A stretch of 64,000 nucleotides of DNA from Muricea muricata (taxonomy: Eukaryota; Cnidaria; Anthozoa; Malacalcyonacea; Plexauridae), in contig OY979718.1 of NCBI GenBank assembly GCA_963855995.1, positions 23,922,282-23,986,281 of the forward strand, read 5' to 3'. Shown piece after piece: positions 10,343 to 21,665 of this stretch. Below the pieces are notes generated by a model that saw only the letters and a list, made by a program, of their open reading frames with translations, ran no database searches and was not told the origin of the DNA. A program made the position numbers and the translations under genes. Position 1 is the stretch's first letter, and every line of letters begins with the position of its first letter.

Positions 10343-13300
10343 CCAACGATGAATAAAAGTTTCCCTCCAGAAGGTAATTTAAAGCAAACACCTCAGCATC
10401 ATCAATCCCACTTCCTGGTTCGGGCTGCTCAAATATGGCATTTCTGAGTCTCCGTTCAGTGTCGATCAATGTGGTATATGCAAGTACGGTTTCAAATCCA
10501 TAAGCACGACACTTAAGAAAATCGTTAACAATGTTAAATTCGTCGCGAGTAGAGTGTTGATCAGCAAGCTTCTTTTCCGTTCTTGTAGTTACGGTTTCAC
10601 GTGAAGCACCTCTGGTTCTTTTCAGATCAGAATAATTTAAGCCACCTTTTGGATCAGACAAGTACTTCCGACGTTTCTCTAAAACATATCATATTATGCA
10701 GCATTAATTTTGACATTGATTGTTTTTAAGGTCTGGAAAAAAATAATGTAAACATCCACCCATGCAAAATCGACTCTCGCTACGTTACTCACAACACTTT
10801 CGGGAATCCCCATATCCCGCAGGTCAGAGTTAAACGAGGAAAGACGTTCACAACCTTCAGAACGTTTCCCACATTTCTTGCCAGTACGCAAAATACTTGC
10901 TTATTACTTACTGTTTTAAGATTTTGCAACCAACCTTCGGCGTTTGGATCATTGTCCAAATCAAACTCATCGACCTTTTTGAAGAAGGCATCATTGCTTG
11001 TCAAGGTGTGAAAATAAACACCTCTTGCCAGTGCGGAATCAAGCAAAAATTCAGCATATTCAAGTGGATAAGTGTTAAACCAATAGATGTACTTGCCAGG
11101 AATTAGAGTACCATTATAGCAAGTATCTGAACTTTCTGGACAATAGGAAGCACAATACCTGAAATGAATTCATTTCAGTTTTTAAGCGTGCAATCTAAGT
11201 TTTATCTAAATCTGACTAGAATACCTTAACTATATATCATGTACTATTACAGCACTTGCTTTCTGTAACATAGTTTACAATTGTATGGCGCTATCCTAAT
11301 CCGACGATGGAAAGTCGACTGGCTCTAACTGTACACTTCCGCAGCCGCTAACTTCCACTGTGCTAAGTGTTTCTTCGGCAGCAAAGCGTTGTTCAATGCA
11401 TGCAGAGACGCCGTAACGAAGAACACAAGGAAGTGGGGCACCTGTACAGGAGTACGTTAGAGAAACCAGTCTCTGATTCAGCCTTTGTTAATGTTTAGTT
11501 ATGTTACTGTAGTTTTTTGAAATGCATGGTCAATAGCACTTATGCGGGTTTTCCCTGAGGTTATTGTCCTCACTACCAAGCCGCGTATTGACGCATACGT
11601 TCTCTTTACATGAAAGTGAGACTTGGTGGTGAGCACAATAGCTTTAGGGAAAACCCGCATAAGTGCTATTGGCAGTAGTGATTCAAAAATTACGCTTATT
11701 TCGAGTTATATATCTTCAAAGTTTTTTAAAAAATGGACGCACCCTGTTCGTATTCTATAAGAACGATGTTTGTGCCCGACGTTAAAGAGTAACGTTGAGC
11801 AAATTTTTAGAGCTATATAGCAATACATAAATTATACTTAATCAGACAACACGTGAATCAAAATTTAAACTATAAGCCAACAACTTACACGCAATGACCC
11901 ATAAATAATACTTTGCAAATGTGTGAAGGTGCGACACAGCAACTTACATATCATATGTCAACAGAAATCATGCCAGGCAAAGATCAAGACAAAAAACTTC
12001 CAAGCCCGAAGAGAGATAAACTTTTTTGAGTTGATTAGATGGTTATATATGGCATTAGAAAAACATAATTATTAGAACGTACGTAAAATCATTAAAGATT
12101 TCCAGGCCATGGCATTCACCGAAATCTGTTCGCGCGCCAAAATGTTCCTCGTTTTTTATGTTGAGAATACACCACTGCATAGCATCCACGCCGTTATCTG
12201 GGATGTTGTTGAGAGCGCTGCGGTACGCAAGTGGATGGACAATGTAGTTGTATCTTTTGGGTCTTCCAAGGTATGGATCCTCCTTGTGTGATTTAATAGC
12301 CATTATGTGCAAATAACGACCAAACGGGTTTCCTTCGAAAAAATATCCACCTCGATACCTGTCAACTGGCTGATATTGACTGGCTACCATTTCGTCCGTT
12401 TCCTGTCCCTCCAGCTCAAGATCATGTGGATGGTAGTCCCACAAATTGTTCTGAATTTCGTTGCCACGGATAGATAAATAATACCTTGTAAAAATTGATA
12501 AATAAATAAAAATAATGTTTATTTGCATTCCAAATAGCCTTTACCTTATTTTTAGTTTGTTTTTGCTGAATGCAGAACATGGAATTTTTGTGACATTATG
12601 AATACCGCACTTCAGACTAGCAATTCTATTCTCACAATTACATGTATGAATCAAACACGTACACAGTAAATTCAGCGAAGTTAATACTACTCGTTGATGG
12701 AGTCAATACAAACCCAACCCTAGGAGTTGAATACAAAGGAGTTATTGTAACTCTCGAAATGGAGTAGATGCTACTATATGAGGAATTAAACAACTCCTCA
12801 AGGTGGAGTTGAATTCTTTACATTAGATAGTAGTACTCTTACGGTGGAGTTGTTTTAACTACATGAAGTTAAAAACAACGCCATCGATGGAGAAAAAAAA
12901 CGCATCTCCGTGTCAAAACCACTCTTCCTTCAAGAGAGAAACTACACACGAACTAAATAGTGTTTAGTACTTTTTGCTTCAAAAACCCGTTGCAGTTGAT
13001 AGCGTTGTATTGAATATATGTGACATCCTAATCGCTAATGTTGTCAAGACGACGCCGCAATTTTCCCCAGACCTATCCCGGTCTAATGCTGCCGCGTCGT
13101 GCAACGCGTTGTCTCATCTTAAGCTCTCTATTGTAGGGCTAAAAGCGACTTCTATGAAAGCTATACAGAAGCGCTGCAAACGACTTAGGCCCAACTAACT
13201 TCTTATCATGTCAGCACCTTGTTCAATTTAGCTTAAAAGTGTAAAGATTTCACATTACTATAACATTTTGAATTGGACGATTTTTGCCCTTTTCGTCCTT

Positions 13301-13731
13301 TATGCTGCCGCCGCTTATTTGTTTTGCAAAACCAACCTGTTACTGAAAAATTTCCCTTCGGAAAGCCATTTTCTTTGCAGGGGGACCCAGCCAGTCCAAT
13401 TCCATGGCTTATCTGAGTGCATCGACTTGTAGAGGTGCACACCGCCTGCCACTCCGGCCACCAGTGGAAAATCAATAGCTTCATTTTCGCATAAATTAAA
13501 GTAACTTGATAACAATTTTTCAATAACATGGTATCCTTCCAACCAAGAGTCTAGTAAATCAACTGGAGCGCCATATTTGTCATAATATTCTGAATGCAAC
13601 TGCTTGCCTTCACCATCCTTGTCGTAACCTCGCATGTGGCAGTGCATGAAGAGATTCACTTCTTCTCCAAACGCATTTTCCACAGAAGAGTTAGTGTAGG
13701 GACATTTCACTTCTTTTGTAGTGTTCATCAT
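10343..13731 (-). CDS. Unrecognised spliced gene, copy A (5' half; four exons)
   Basis: I do not recognise the family. Exons on the minus strand are 13731-13337, 12484-12083, 11158-10935 and 10678-10343; all have AG acceptors and GT donors, and the reading phase is kept at each junction. They align one-to-one with exons 1-4 of copy B, with identical intron phases and exons 3 and 4 of identical length (224 and 336 nt). No internal stop is present. The protein lacks a signal peptide or obvious membrane segment and is rich in W, Y, H and C. Striking blocks are PLVAGVAGGVHLYKS, a RYCASY.PESSDTCYNG block and SALARGVYFHTLTSNDAFF. The ATG at 13731 follows TTTAG, a splice-acceptor look-alike also present in copy B, so an upstream exon is likely. 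The 3' half (four exons in copy B) is not found in the window: either it lies beyond the left edge or it was lost to transposons. Confidence 0.8.
11531..11671. repeat. 141-bp hairpin MITE in copy A intron 2
   Basis: 26-bp perfect terminal inverted repeats start CAATAGCACTTATGCGGG and read inward to TTTTCCCT. Imperfect inner arms (CTCACTACCAAG against CTTGGTGGTGAG) make nearly the whole element a stem-loop. No convincing target duplication was seen. There is no coding capacity. Confidence 0.75.
12680..12960. repeat. Degenerate GGAGTT-spaced repeat in copy A intron 1
   Basis: Motifs such as GATGGAGT, GGAGTTGAAT and GGTGGAGTTG recur at irregular spacing through this intronic stretch. It is too degenerate to give a unit length. 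The rest of the intron (12961-13336) shows nothing recognised. Confidence 0.35.
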
Positions 13732-14047
13732 CTAAATAAAAAAACATTTTGTCAAAATGTTAAGGTGGTCTTACACAGTAAAAACTAAAATATACTTTTA
13801 TATTTGTAAAATTTTAACCAAAATTTTGAGCTTTTCGATTTATTATCCAGATATCAGTGGTCACTATATTACGATAGAACGGGCTTAAAATCGGCTGCGG
13901 GGGAGTTAACATGCAGTATTTTATATCAAGTGTCAAGGTTCATTCATTCTCGTATGTTATTGGTTAAAAGAGGATCACGTGAAAGTTACGAAATTCAATT
14001 GTTGACCGCATGAGGTCTGCGAGGGCATTAAAGGTATTAATGCCCAC

Positions 14048-14542
14048 CACTGATCTAAATTACTGGATAAAGCTTCTGTCATGCATAATTGAAGCCAATG
14101 GCGGCCATATTGGACTATCCCATATAAATTTACATTGGTACTAATGAGGTACTAGAAGAGGTTTTTACAGTTTTAGGTTACTTGTGGGAATGGATAAACA
14201 TTGTGTGAATGAAATTTCTTCTACAAATAATTTCTGTTTCCTTTTAAACTTGCCTGTGAATAACGAATTGGGGATAGTCCAAGATGGCCGCCATGAGTTC
14301 ATTATCAAGTGTTTTAAACCTTCTCAAAACCGTTAGAAAAGTTGAGGCAAGCTGTCTTCGCAGTTAATATGGGAAAGACATTTCCCTGATAATTTCGTCA
14401 GTTTTGATTTACACGTCGCGATTTGATTTGATTTGCAGAAATTTTGATCGATTTTAGTATATCATCTCACTATAAATATTCTGGCTTCAAAATTGGGTCA
14501 CTGAATTCAAAAGGATGCTTTATCCAGTAATTTAGATCAGTG
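14048..14542. mobile_element. hAT-type MITE with 8-bp target duplication
   Basis: 26-bp perfect terminal inverted repeats (CACTGATCTAAATTACTGG then ATAAAGC) bound a 495-bp noncoding element. The 8-bp sequence ATGCCCAC flanks it exactly at 14040-14047 and 14543-14550. An 8-bp duplication is diagnostic of hAT transposons. Inside, a ~25-bp GGCGGCCAT-containing segment at 14097-14122 recurs inverted at 14270-14294. It sits upstream of copy A in the intergenic region. Confidence 0.88.
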
Positions 14543-14680
14543 ATGCCCACGAATTTTAATTCGTGATTCCAGTAATTTAGATCAGTGATGCCCACGAATT
14601 TTAATTCGAATTTTAATTTTAATTCGAATTTTAATTTTAATTCGAATTTTAATTCGGGCGTTAAAACGCCCGGCGGCGAT
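14543..14680. repeat. Duplicated MITE end and AATTTTAATTCG array
   Basis: A second copy of the MITE right end plus its flank (CCAGTAATTTAGATCAGTG followed by ATGCCCAC) lies at about 14570-14597, directly downstream of the first. It is followed by a short tandem array of GAATTTTAATTC-type units and a hairpin, CGGGCGTTAAAACGCCCG, at 14655-14672. Confidence 0.7.
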
Positions 14681-14845
14681 AAAACCGGAAGTCAAGCATG
14701 TGTGACGTAAAATGCGACCTTTGTCCCTATGAAGCCGAAAATTGTTTTTCGTGTTTCCAAATCAAATTATTTTGTATCATTTTGCTCAATAAAAACATTT
14801 TTTGTCTTTTTAATACTGTCGATCACTTTGACACTTGATATATTA

Positions 14846-14962
14846 ATCAGTAAAACACTTATTTACTGGGCCCTCAGCTTGGGAAAGCCGTATGTTTTGT
14901 GATCCTTCGACCGACATCGCCGTCTCGGGATCACAAAACATACATCAGTAAATAAGTGTCAC
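14846..14962. repeat. Nested hairpin repeat
   Basis: The outer arms ACACTTATTTACTG / CAGTAAATAAGTGT enclose the inner arms GTATGTTTTGTGATCC / GGATCACAAAACATAC around a GC-rich loop. This is a MITE-like foldback with no coding capacity. Confidence 0.7.
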
Positions 14963-15242
14963 ATAATTAGTAATAAAAACAACACAATAAAACAATCAAG
15001 TATCCACGGCCGTGACAGTAAGCCGCTGGAATGGTCAATTCTCTCGAGGTGCCATCACAGTTTACTATATACGTGCTTGCCCACGCACGTACATAAGCCG
15101 TCTTTCCCATGCAGCGTGTATGTGATTATCTCTGGTAAGTGAAACGCGTACAAAACCCTATACAGGACCAAGACTACTTCCACACTTGAGAATTTTAGGA
15201 TGTTATTAATGCAATAGATTGAGGCTAATTTGAATTGCGGCA

Positions 15243-15470
15243 AGCAAGTATTCAAAGATGCTGCCCAAACGTATCAAAACGTACTGGGACATAGCAACTT
15301 CAACCATAAACTGAATACCGCATAAACTGGATGCTAGCTACATACCGCAGAAAACACAGCAACCTCACAAGAACAGACCATGCAACATCATTTGGTTTAA
15401 ACATTTTCACATAGCAAGAACGTGAAGATAAACATTGCACCCAGTTTTCTGATCATTGTGCACTGTTCAG
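15243..15470 (+). pseudogene. Penelope-like element fragment
   Basis: Closely resembles 4960-5160 at the nucleotide level (shared run CATAGCAACTTCA and neighbours) and extends its frame more cleanly: 15256-15318 reads FKDAAQTYQ followed by a GHSNFNHKL block, as expected just after the Penelope RT domain. It is isolated, with no other Penelope domain around it. Confidence 0.6.
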
Positions 15471-16630
15471 TAGGCCATGCACAAGTTACATTAAATTGCT
15501 TAGTGTTTTTGGAACATTAACAGAGACTGCTAATATTTCTTATACTAGAAGTTACTATCGCAAGGAAAGTGCTGCCGTACGATCTACGCCTTGATTATAC
15601 TAATCTTTCAACATAATTTTACACACAGTCACACACTGTATGAATGAATTTAATTTGTTTAAAATAGTTGAAATTACAACTTGCTATACAGCGCACTGTG
15701 AATTACATTACTTTGTGTAATGTCATGTGATTCTTGGTGCCGATAATAATTCTAAACTGCCATTAAACATGAATAGAAGTCATACTATTATTTCAGTCTT
15801 CAAGACGTCATGAAGGAAATATGTCCTTCAAGGTGTTAGATAAGTTCTTTCTTGCAATATTAGTTCTAGGCAGTTTATGATAGTCCATTGTCTGATTTTT
15901 TGTGCAACATGTAGATGTTCCAAATTTATTTAACATGTAGTCTTCATTGATGGCCATCATTATTGTCTAATAACTTGTTAGGGTAACTTGTTAGGGTAAG
16001 CTTGGGATACAATGCTCCTGGCATCCACGATGAAGGTTGAAAAGAAGTATGATGATTTAACCATACTGTGCTTTGAAGATTCCATCCCATTGCATAAATA
16101 ATGATAAACTGAATTCCATCCATTTGGTAGATTTAAATCATGTAGTGTCTTTTTAACTTTTTAATACAGCAAAATTTCACTCTTCAATTTTGACTTAGAA
16201 CCATGTTCAAATAACTCAAATGTCAACATAGGAACCTATTGCTGCTCTTTTCTAAGTTTTATTTTAATGATGTAGCTTTGTGCTATATTGTAAAAACTAT
16301 AAAATCTTTTTTCTGTTTTGATATACAGTTGTACCATTACTAGCAGAATTTGGAAGAACTCATTTTTCCAATTTCCACTCATGTTGTCACAATAATTTTT
16401 TCTCAACATGGAAAATGGTTTATTTTTTGTAAATAGAAAGTTAACGTTACTTTAAAAAGTATTTGAAGTCAATACTTTTATTCATTAAATGTTTGCAAAG
16501 TTGAGTAAATTATGTACTTGTTGCAACAAGTGTGATTTTGGGCAACTGTCATAGGGAAAATGTTTATATTTCATAAATAAAAAGCCATTATGGGCTGAGG
16601 GGTTCTGCTGACATCAGGTTGATTTTTTAA
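15471..16630. other. Noncoding AT-rich spacer
   Basis: No supported ORF, RNA gene or transposon end was recognised. The sequence is AT-rich and of low complexity in places. Confidence 0.5.
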
Positions 16631-17900
16631 AAGAAATTAATTGGGCAGAACATGAATATATGAATGGTTCTATAGCTGATGTGTTTGTAGTATTTTTTAC
16701 TTTGGGGTCTACAGCTGACATTTTAGAAAAAAAATTAATTGGGCAGAACATGAATACATGGACGGTTCTATAGCTGATATGTTTGTAATATTTTTACTTT
16801 GGGGTCTACAGCTGACACTTTCTAAAAGAAATTAACTGCACAGAACTTGAATATTTAATCCCTACCCTAACAACTCTGAGTCCTCCAGATAGTGCTTTGA
16901 TAGCACAATTAAAATGGCAGCTGTACAGTTTCCGAATAATGCATTGCAGTGCAAAATCTTTAATTTAAGAAAGCAAATAGATGTCTTTTAAAAAGTAGAC
17001 TTACATAGCCAGGGGCCAATTTGTGTTTATTCTGCTAAAATTTCTCATCTTGATTGTGTCATCTTTATTCAGTAATTTTCAATTGACATTGCCAATACAT
17101 CCTAACCCTAGTAAAATGTGCATGTGGGCATATTTTTCTGTAATGATGGACTGAAAATTTTCAATTGACATTGTCAATACATTCTAGCCCTGGGAAAATG
17201 TGCATATGGACATATTTTTTTGTAATCGTAGACTGAAATCTTAAAGTTATCCACATTTGAAATCAGACTTTGGAGATTGAAATTCAGTGATAAGTGTGTT
17301 AACTATCAAAATGACCTTACCAAAATGAAATTTGGTGCACAGTTTTACACCAAAATCACACACATTTGTCACCATTTGAAGTCAGACTTTAGGGTCTGAA
17401 GGTGGCACGTTTGTAATATTGCTTACTTTGCAGTCTGTATAGCTAACATTTTACAAAAGAATTATAATTGGGCAGAATAACATGAGCATATCAGTATACA
17501 CACAAACACTCGTTGGGTCTATAGGTGACACAATAGTATTATAGTAATAGGTGACAATATAGTAATATTGCTTACTTTGGGGTCTATAGCTAACATTTTA
17601 TAAAAGAATTAATTGAGCAGAACAACATGAGTATATGAATGTACACACTAACACTCGTTGCCATTTGAAGAGCATATCAGTATACACACAAACACTCGTT
17701 GGGTCTATAGTTGACACAATAGTAATAGGTGACAATATAGTAATATTGCTATACTTTGGGTCTATAACTGACATTTTATAAAAGAATTAATTGAGCAGAA
17801 CAACATGAGTACATGAATATACACACTAACACTCGTTGCCATTTGAAGTCGGGCCCTAGAGTCTATAGCTCAGGCGTTTGTAATGTTTCTTGTTGAGGCT
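16631..17900. repeat. Degenerate minisatellite, ~115-bp and longer units
   Basis: Two adjacent ~115-bp units (about 16640-16860) share TTGGGCAGAACATGAATA, GGTTCTATAGCTGATATG and TTTACTTTGGGGTCTA. Longer higher-order variants recur at about 17400-17830, where the phrases ACACACTAACACTCGTTG and GGTGACAATATAGTAATATT alternate. A separate pair of similar ~60-bp segments sits at about 17080-17130 and 17150-17210 (TTTTCAATTGACATTG). No coding frame is maintained. Confidence 0.7.
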
Positions 17901-18232
17901 GTAGCTGACACGTTTGTAATATTTCTTGAGCTCACAATTTTAGTAATATTTCTTCAGCTTTCAATTTGAATCGAGATTTGATCAAATTTCCGAGTTTTTT
18001 CCGACTTTTGTTGATCAAAATTCCGAATTTTGTTGACCACCCCCCTCATCTTAAAAACCAACCTGAATACTTAATTTTCCCCCGGAATTGCTGACATCTC
18101 CACCGCACAAATCGAGATTTCGACTAAATATAACTCGGCCGAGGAACTGGACACGAAAAAGCAAGAATTTCGTGTAACGTCAAGAATAGTATGCTGCCTC
18201 GCTAGCGCTCGGCAGCAAAAATTGTAAGCATA

Positions 18233-20247
18233 AAAAAAGTGCATGATGACAAACATTTACGAAGAAGGAATGATGCATCGCGATGCTGTGCCAAACGGTA
18301 AACATATGTGCATCCCTAGGTAAACTCCTCATGCAAGAGACATTGTTCATAGTCTGTTTATCTTTCTAAATGTTGTGACAGGAAGATCTAAACATAGCAT
18401 CACGCCTCTTTGAACAGGTTTTTCAACCAACTGGTAAAAATCTGGAGGAAAAAAATGACATCGACGGAAACTGAGATCCTCTAAGGAAAGATAAAATTTA
18501 TTGAGATCGTTTAAGCGTTTAGACTAACCCTCATCGTGAAAGGGCAAAATTGATGCTAGCATGCAGGTTTTACGTATTTTAATATACATTACAAAACTTT
18601 ATTTGTTTTTACAACCTACCTTTAAATCTTAAGCAGTATTGAACGAATACAATATCAATAGGCTTATCTTCAAAACCCCTTCTGCTGCTGCACTTTAGCC
18701 GACACACGCACCTATACACGCAGACAACAAGAGACTATTTATATACGCGACAGTGACGCGCGTTTACCATCTTTTATGTTCTTAAATTGCCCAAAGACAA
18801 AACAATTAAGATTCTTTAAATTTATTGTTCAATTTAGACACTGTCATGAATGAAATACTTGCACGCAATACATGACCTGTCGTTTTAATTTTTATTAGTT
18901 TTTTCTTAAAAACGGCGAAGCTATAACTTTTAACGCTCATACTTATAAAAGGTACTTCACGCTTTCACTGCTCTTCTTGAAATTTTCAGACAAGTAGAAG
19001 TGAAGGCTACATACGGTTTAAAACGGCTTGTGATCATGAGAAAGTTTACCTTATAATTAGCCACAAAACCTATAGGCTGACATAAGAACTTCATTTTCTT
19101 ATATAATTATAGTAGGAAAAGAAAATTATTTTACCAACACTTTTTTCCGAATACTGTTATATATCTACATTGAAACCATTTTTAAAATGTGTATTTATAT
19201 GTAGTTGGCGAGCTCAATCGAGTTATTGGGCACACTGGAAGTTGGGCGAGCATGCACGAAAAAATCATAAGTTCTATAGCGCGTTTGAGTGTATGCTTCC
19301 CACCTTCCCAAGTTCTCAATAACGCGATTGCATGAACACGCCGAGTCAGGAAAAAATGCTTTTTATAATTTACAACTTTTACAAAAATAACGGGGAAATA
19401 TTCTTGCCTTTTTGGCCGTGCTCATTCTTGTAATTGAGCATGCGTTCCATGCAACCTATGAAAAATGTTCTTTAATTTATAACATATATGTTTCTTAAAA
19501 AGCTTTATTTAATTCTGAAGCACGATAGAACGAATGGAATATCCATGCATATAGATCAATGTTCAAAACATCCTCATTCACGTTTTGAGTCTTACCTGTG
19601 CGGAAAATGCATGCATGCCTGAATGTATGCAACCAATTAAGGCTATAATTCATTAATTCTATAGTGACGTATGTTTAGGATATCTTTGTTAATAAATATT
19701 GCTTTTGAAATGAATATCATCTAGATTGCACGCAATAAGTTTTAAATAATTTAGTAGAAATCGTCTTATATCGAACTATAGATTAGTTAGAAAAATAGGA
19801 GTAGGTGAGTAAGTGAGAGTACAGCCGTAGGTCATTGAGCACGAATTTTAGCATATCGACACTTCAGCTGCTTTTCTTAAACTTTTTATTTTGTTTATCT
19901 GCAATACCCCCCCCCCTCTCCCCACCGGTTGATAGCAGCAATTATTGCATTTAATTGTGTATAATTTACGCATGCTAGATAGCACGCGATCGGTCCTTGT
20001 CAAACAAATCCCAAAGACTTCAGTAAGGCCATGTTTGCTGGCATTGTAGATTATCGGACAACTATGCATGCATTAATACGCCTGGATTACAAATGATTAA
20101 ATATAAATACATAAATAAAAGCGAAAGCTATACGGTTAACTTTTGAGGAAGCTTTGCTTGGAATGTATAATTAATCACGAAACATAACGTACATAATTAT
20201 TGCGTCTTTATAAGGGCGTCAATTACTATGAGACAAAGAACAAAGAA
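18233..20247. repeat. Tandem ~2-kb noncoding unit, copy 1
   Basis: Starts GTGCATGATGACAAACATTT and ends before the same phrase recurs at 20249. The whole segment matches copy 2 by eye at high identity with small indels. Landmarks include GGGCAAAATTGATGCTAGCA near 18541 and a GCATGCTAGATAGC phrase near 19970. No coding sequence is supported. Confidence 0.75.
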
Positions 20248-21106
20248 CGTGCATGATGACAAACATTTATGAACTGTGTTAAAAGGTAAACATATATGCA
20301 TCCCTGGTATCCCAGGGTAAACTCCTCAAGAGACAGGAATATCTAAACATAGCACCACTCCTCTTTGAACAGATCAGGTAAAAATCTCGAGGAAAAATTT
20401 GACATCGACAGGAACTGAAATCCTCTCAGGAAAGCCTAATCGTGCAAGGGCAAAATTGATGCTAGCATGCAGGTTTTACATATTTTAATATACATTACAA
20501 AACCTAATTAATTTTATTTTTACAAACTACCTTTAAATCTTAAGCAGTATTGAACGAATACAATATCAATAGGCTTATCTTCAAAACCCCTTCTGTTGCT
20601 GCACTTTTGCCGACGCATGCACCAATACATGCATACAACAAGAGACCACGTATATATACGCGACAGTGACGCACGTTTAACATCGTTTATGTTCTTAAAT
20701 TTCCCTAAGACAAAAAAAATTAAAATGCTTTAAATTTTATTGTTTAATTTAGACACTGCCGTGAATGAAATACTTACACGCAATACATGACCTGTCGTTT
20801 TAATTTTTATAATTTAAAACTGGGGAAGCTATAACTTTTAACGCTGATACTTACAAAAGGTACTTCAAGCGTTCACCGTTCTTCTTGAAAATTCCAGGGA
20901 AGCGTAGAAGTGAAGGCTTACATACGGTTTAAAACGGCTTGTTATCATGAGGAAGTTCTCGTTGCATAATTAGTCACAAAACCTATAGACTCACATAAAA
21001 GTGTGTATTTAAGGAAAACTTCAGTTTTTTATAAAATTATAGCAAGAAAAGAAAATTATTGTACCAATACTTTTTTTCCGGATACTATCATGTAGCTACT
21101 GTTGTG

Positions 21107-21503
21107 GCTAATCCAACAGTAATTGCATATTTAGTCATGCATGGTGCATTATATTAACAAAGTTAAGTTAGTTAAGTATAAAGCAATGAGATGTAAAGGT
21201 AACGTTACGCGTAGAAACTATTAAAGCAAGCCCAAGGACGGCAAGTAAAGAAAGTAAAGTTAACTAAATCACATTCCCGCATGTTGGTAAGTTTATTGTC
21301 ATAATACTCATATTATTTATGTGTGTAAGTACTTTATAAACGTGTGAATTCTGTGGGATTAGTTAAATTTGAAATTGCATGTTTGTAGGAATTTTACAAG
21401 CCCGTCAAAGCCCATGTCGGAATGTCGGCATCAACGTCAAATATATTTAGATTATGAAAGCAAATAAAGTAAAGTTAGATATTCGTGCCCAGTTTCGTAT
21501 ATC
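21107..21503. other. ~0.4-kb insert adjoining the gypsy 3' LTR
   Basis: Begins TGTTGTGGCTAATCC after TAGCTAC. It has no counterpart in tandem unit copy 1, where sequence homologous to the flanks is continuous (TATCTAC). It could be a solo LTR of another family, or the rest of a longer LTR truncated at the 5' copy. The first is favoured because a primer-binding site lies right next to the 135-bp repeat at the other end. Confidence 0.4.
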
Positions 21504-21638
21504 TGTAAACAAGGCGAAAATAAACAAATTTATTTAATAATATATAAAGCTATAAAGTTTCAACAACGTACAACAACAACATGTGTCCTTTTGCGTCTCT
21601 GCGCATGCACAGTGGAAAAACCGCTGAACTGTCCTATA
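21504..21638 (-). repeat. 3' LTR of gypsy element 2
   Basis: 135 bp, identical to the copy at 26422-26556. In element sense it runs from TATAGGACAG to TTGTTTACA and contains TTTATAGC and AAATAAATTT, possible TATA and polyadenylation signals. Confidence 0.9.
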
Positions 21639-21665
21639 CTACTCCCTCTCAAAAACATTAGTATA

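Noticed and set aside
12974..13198. 74-codon ORF on + in copy A intron 1
   Set aside because: No domain and no splice support; overlaps intronic sequence of the opposite-strand gene.
16631..17900. Possible CRISPR-like array
   Set aside because: Units are too long, too degenerate and irregularly spaced, and the genome is eukaryotic.
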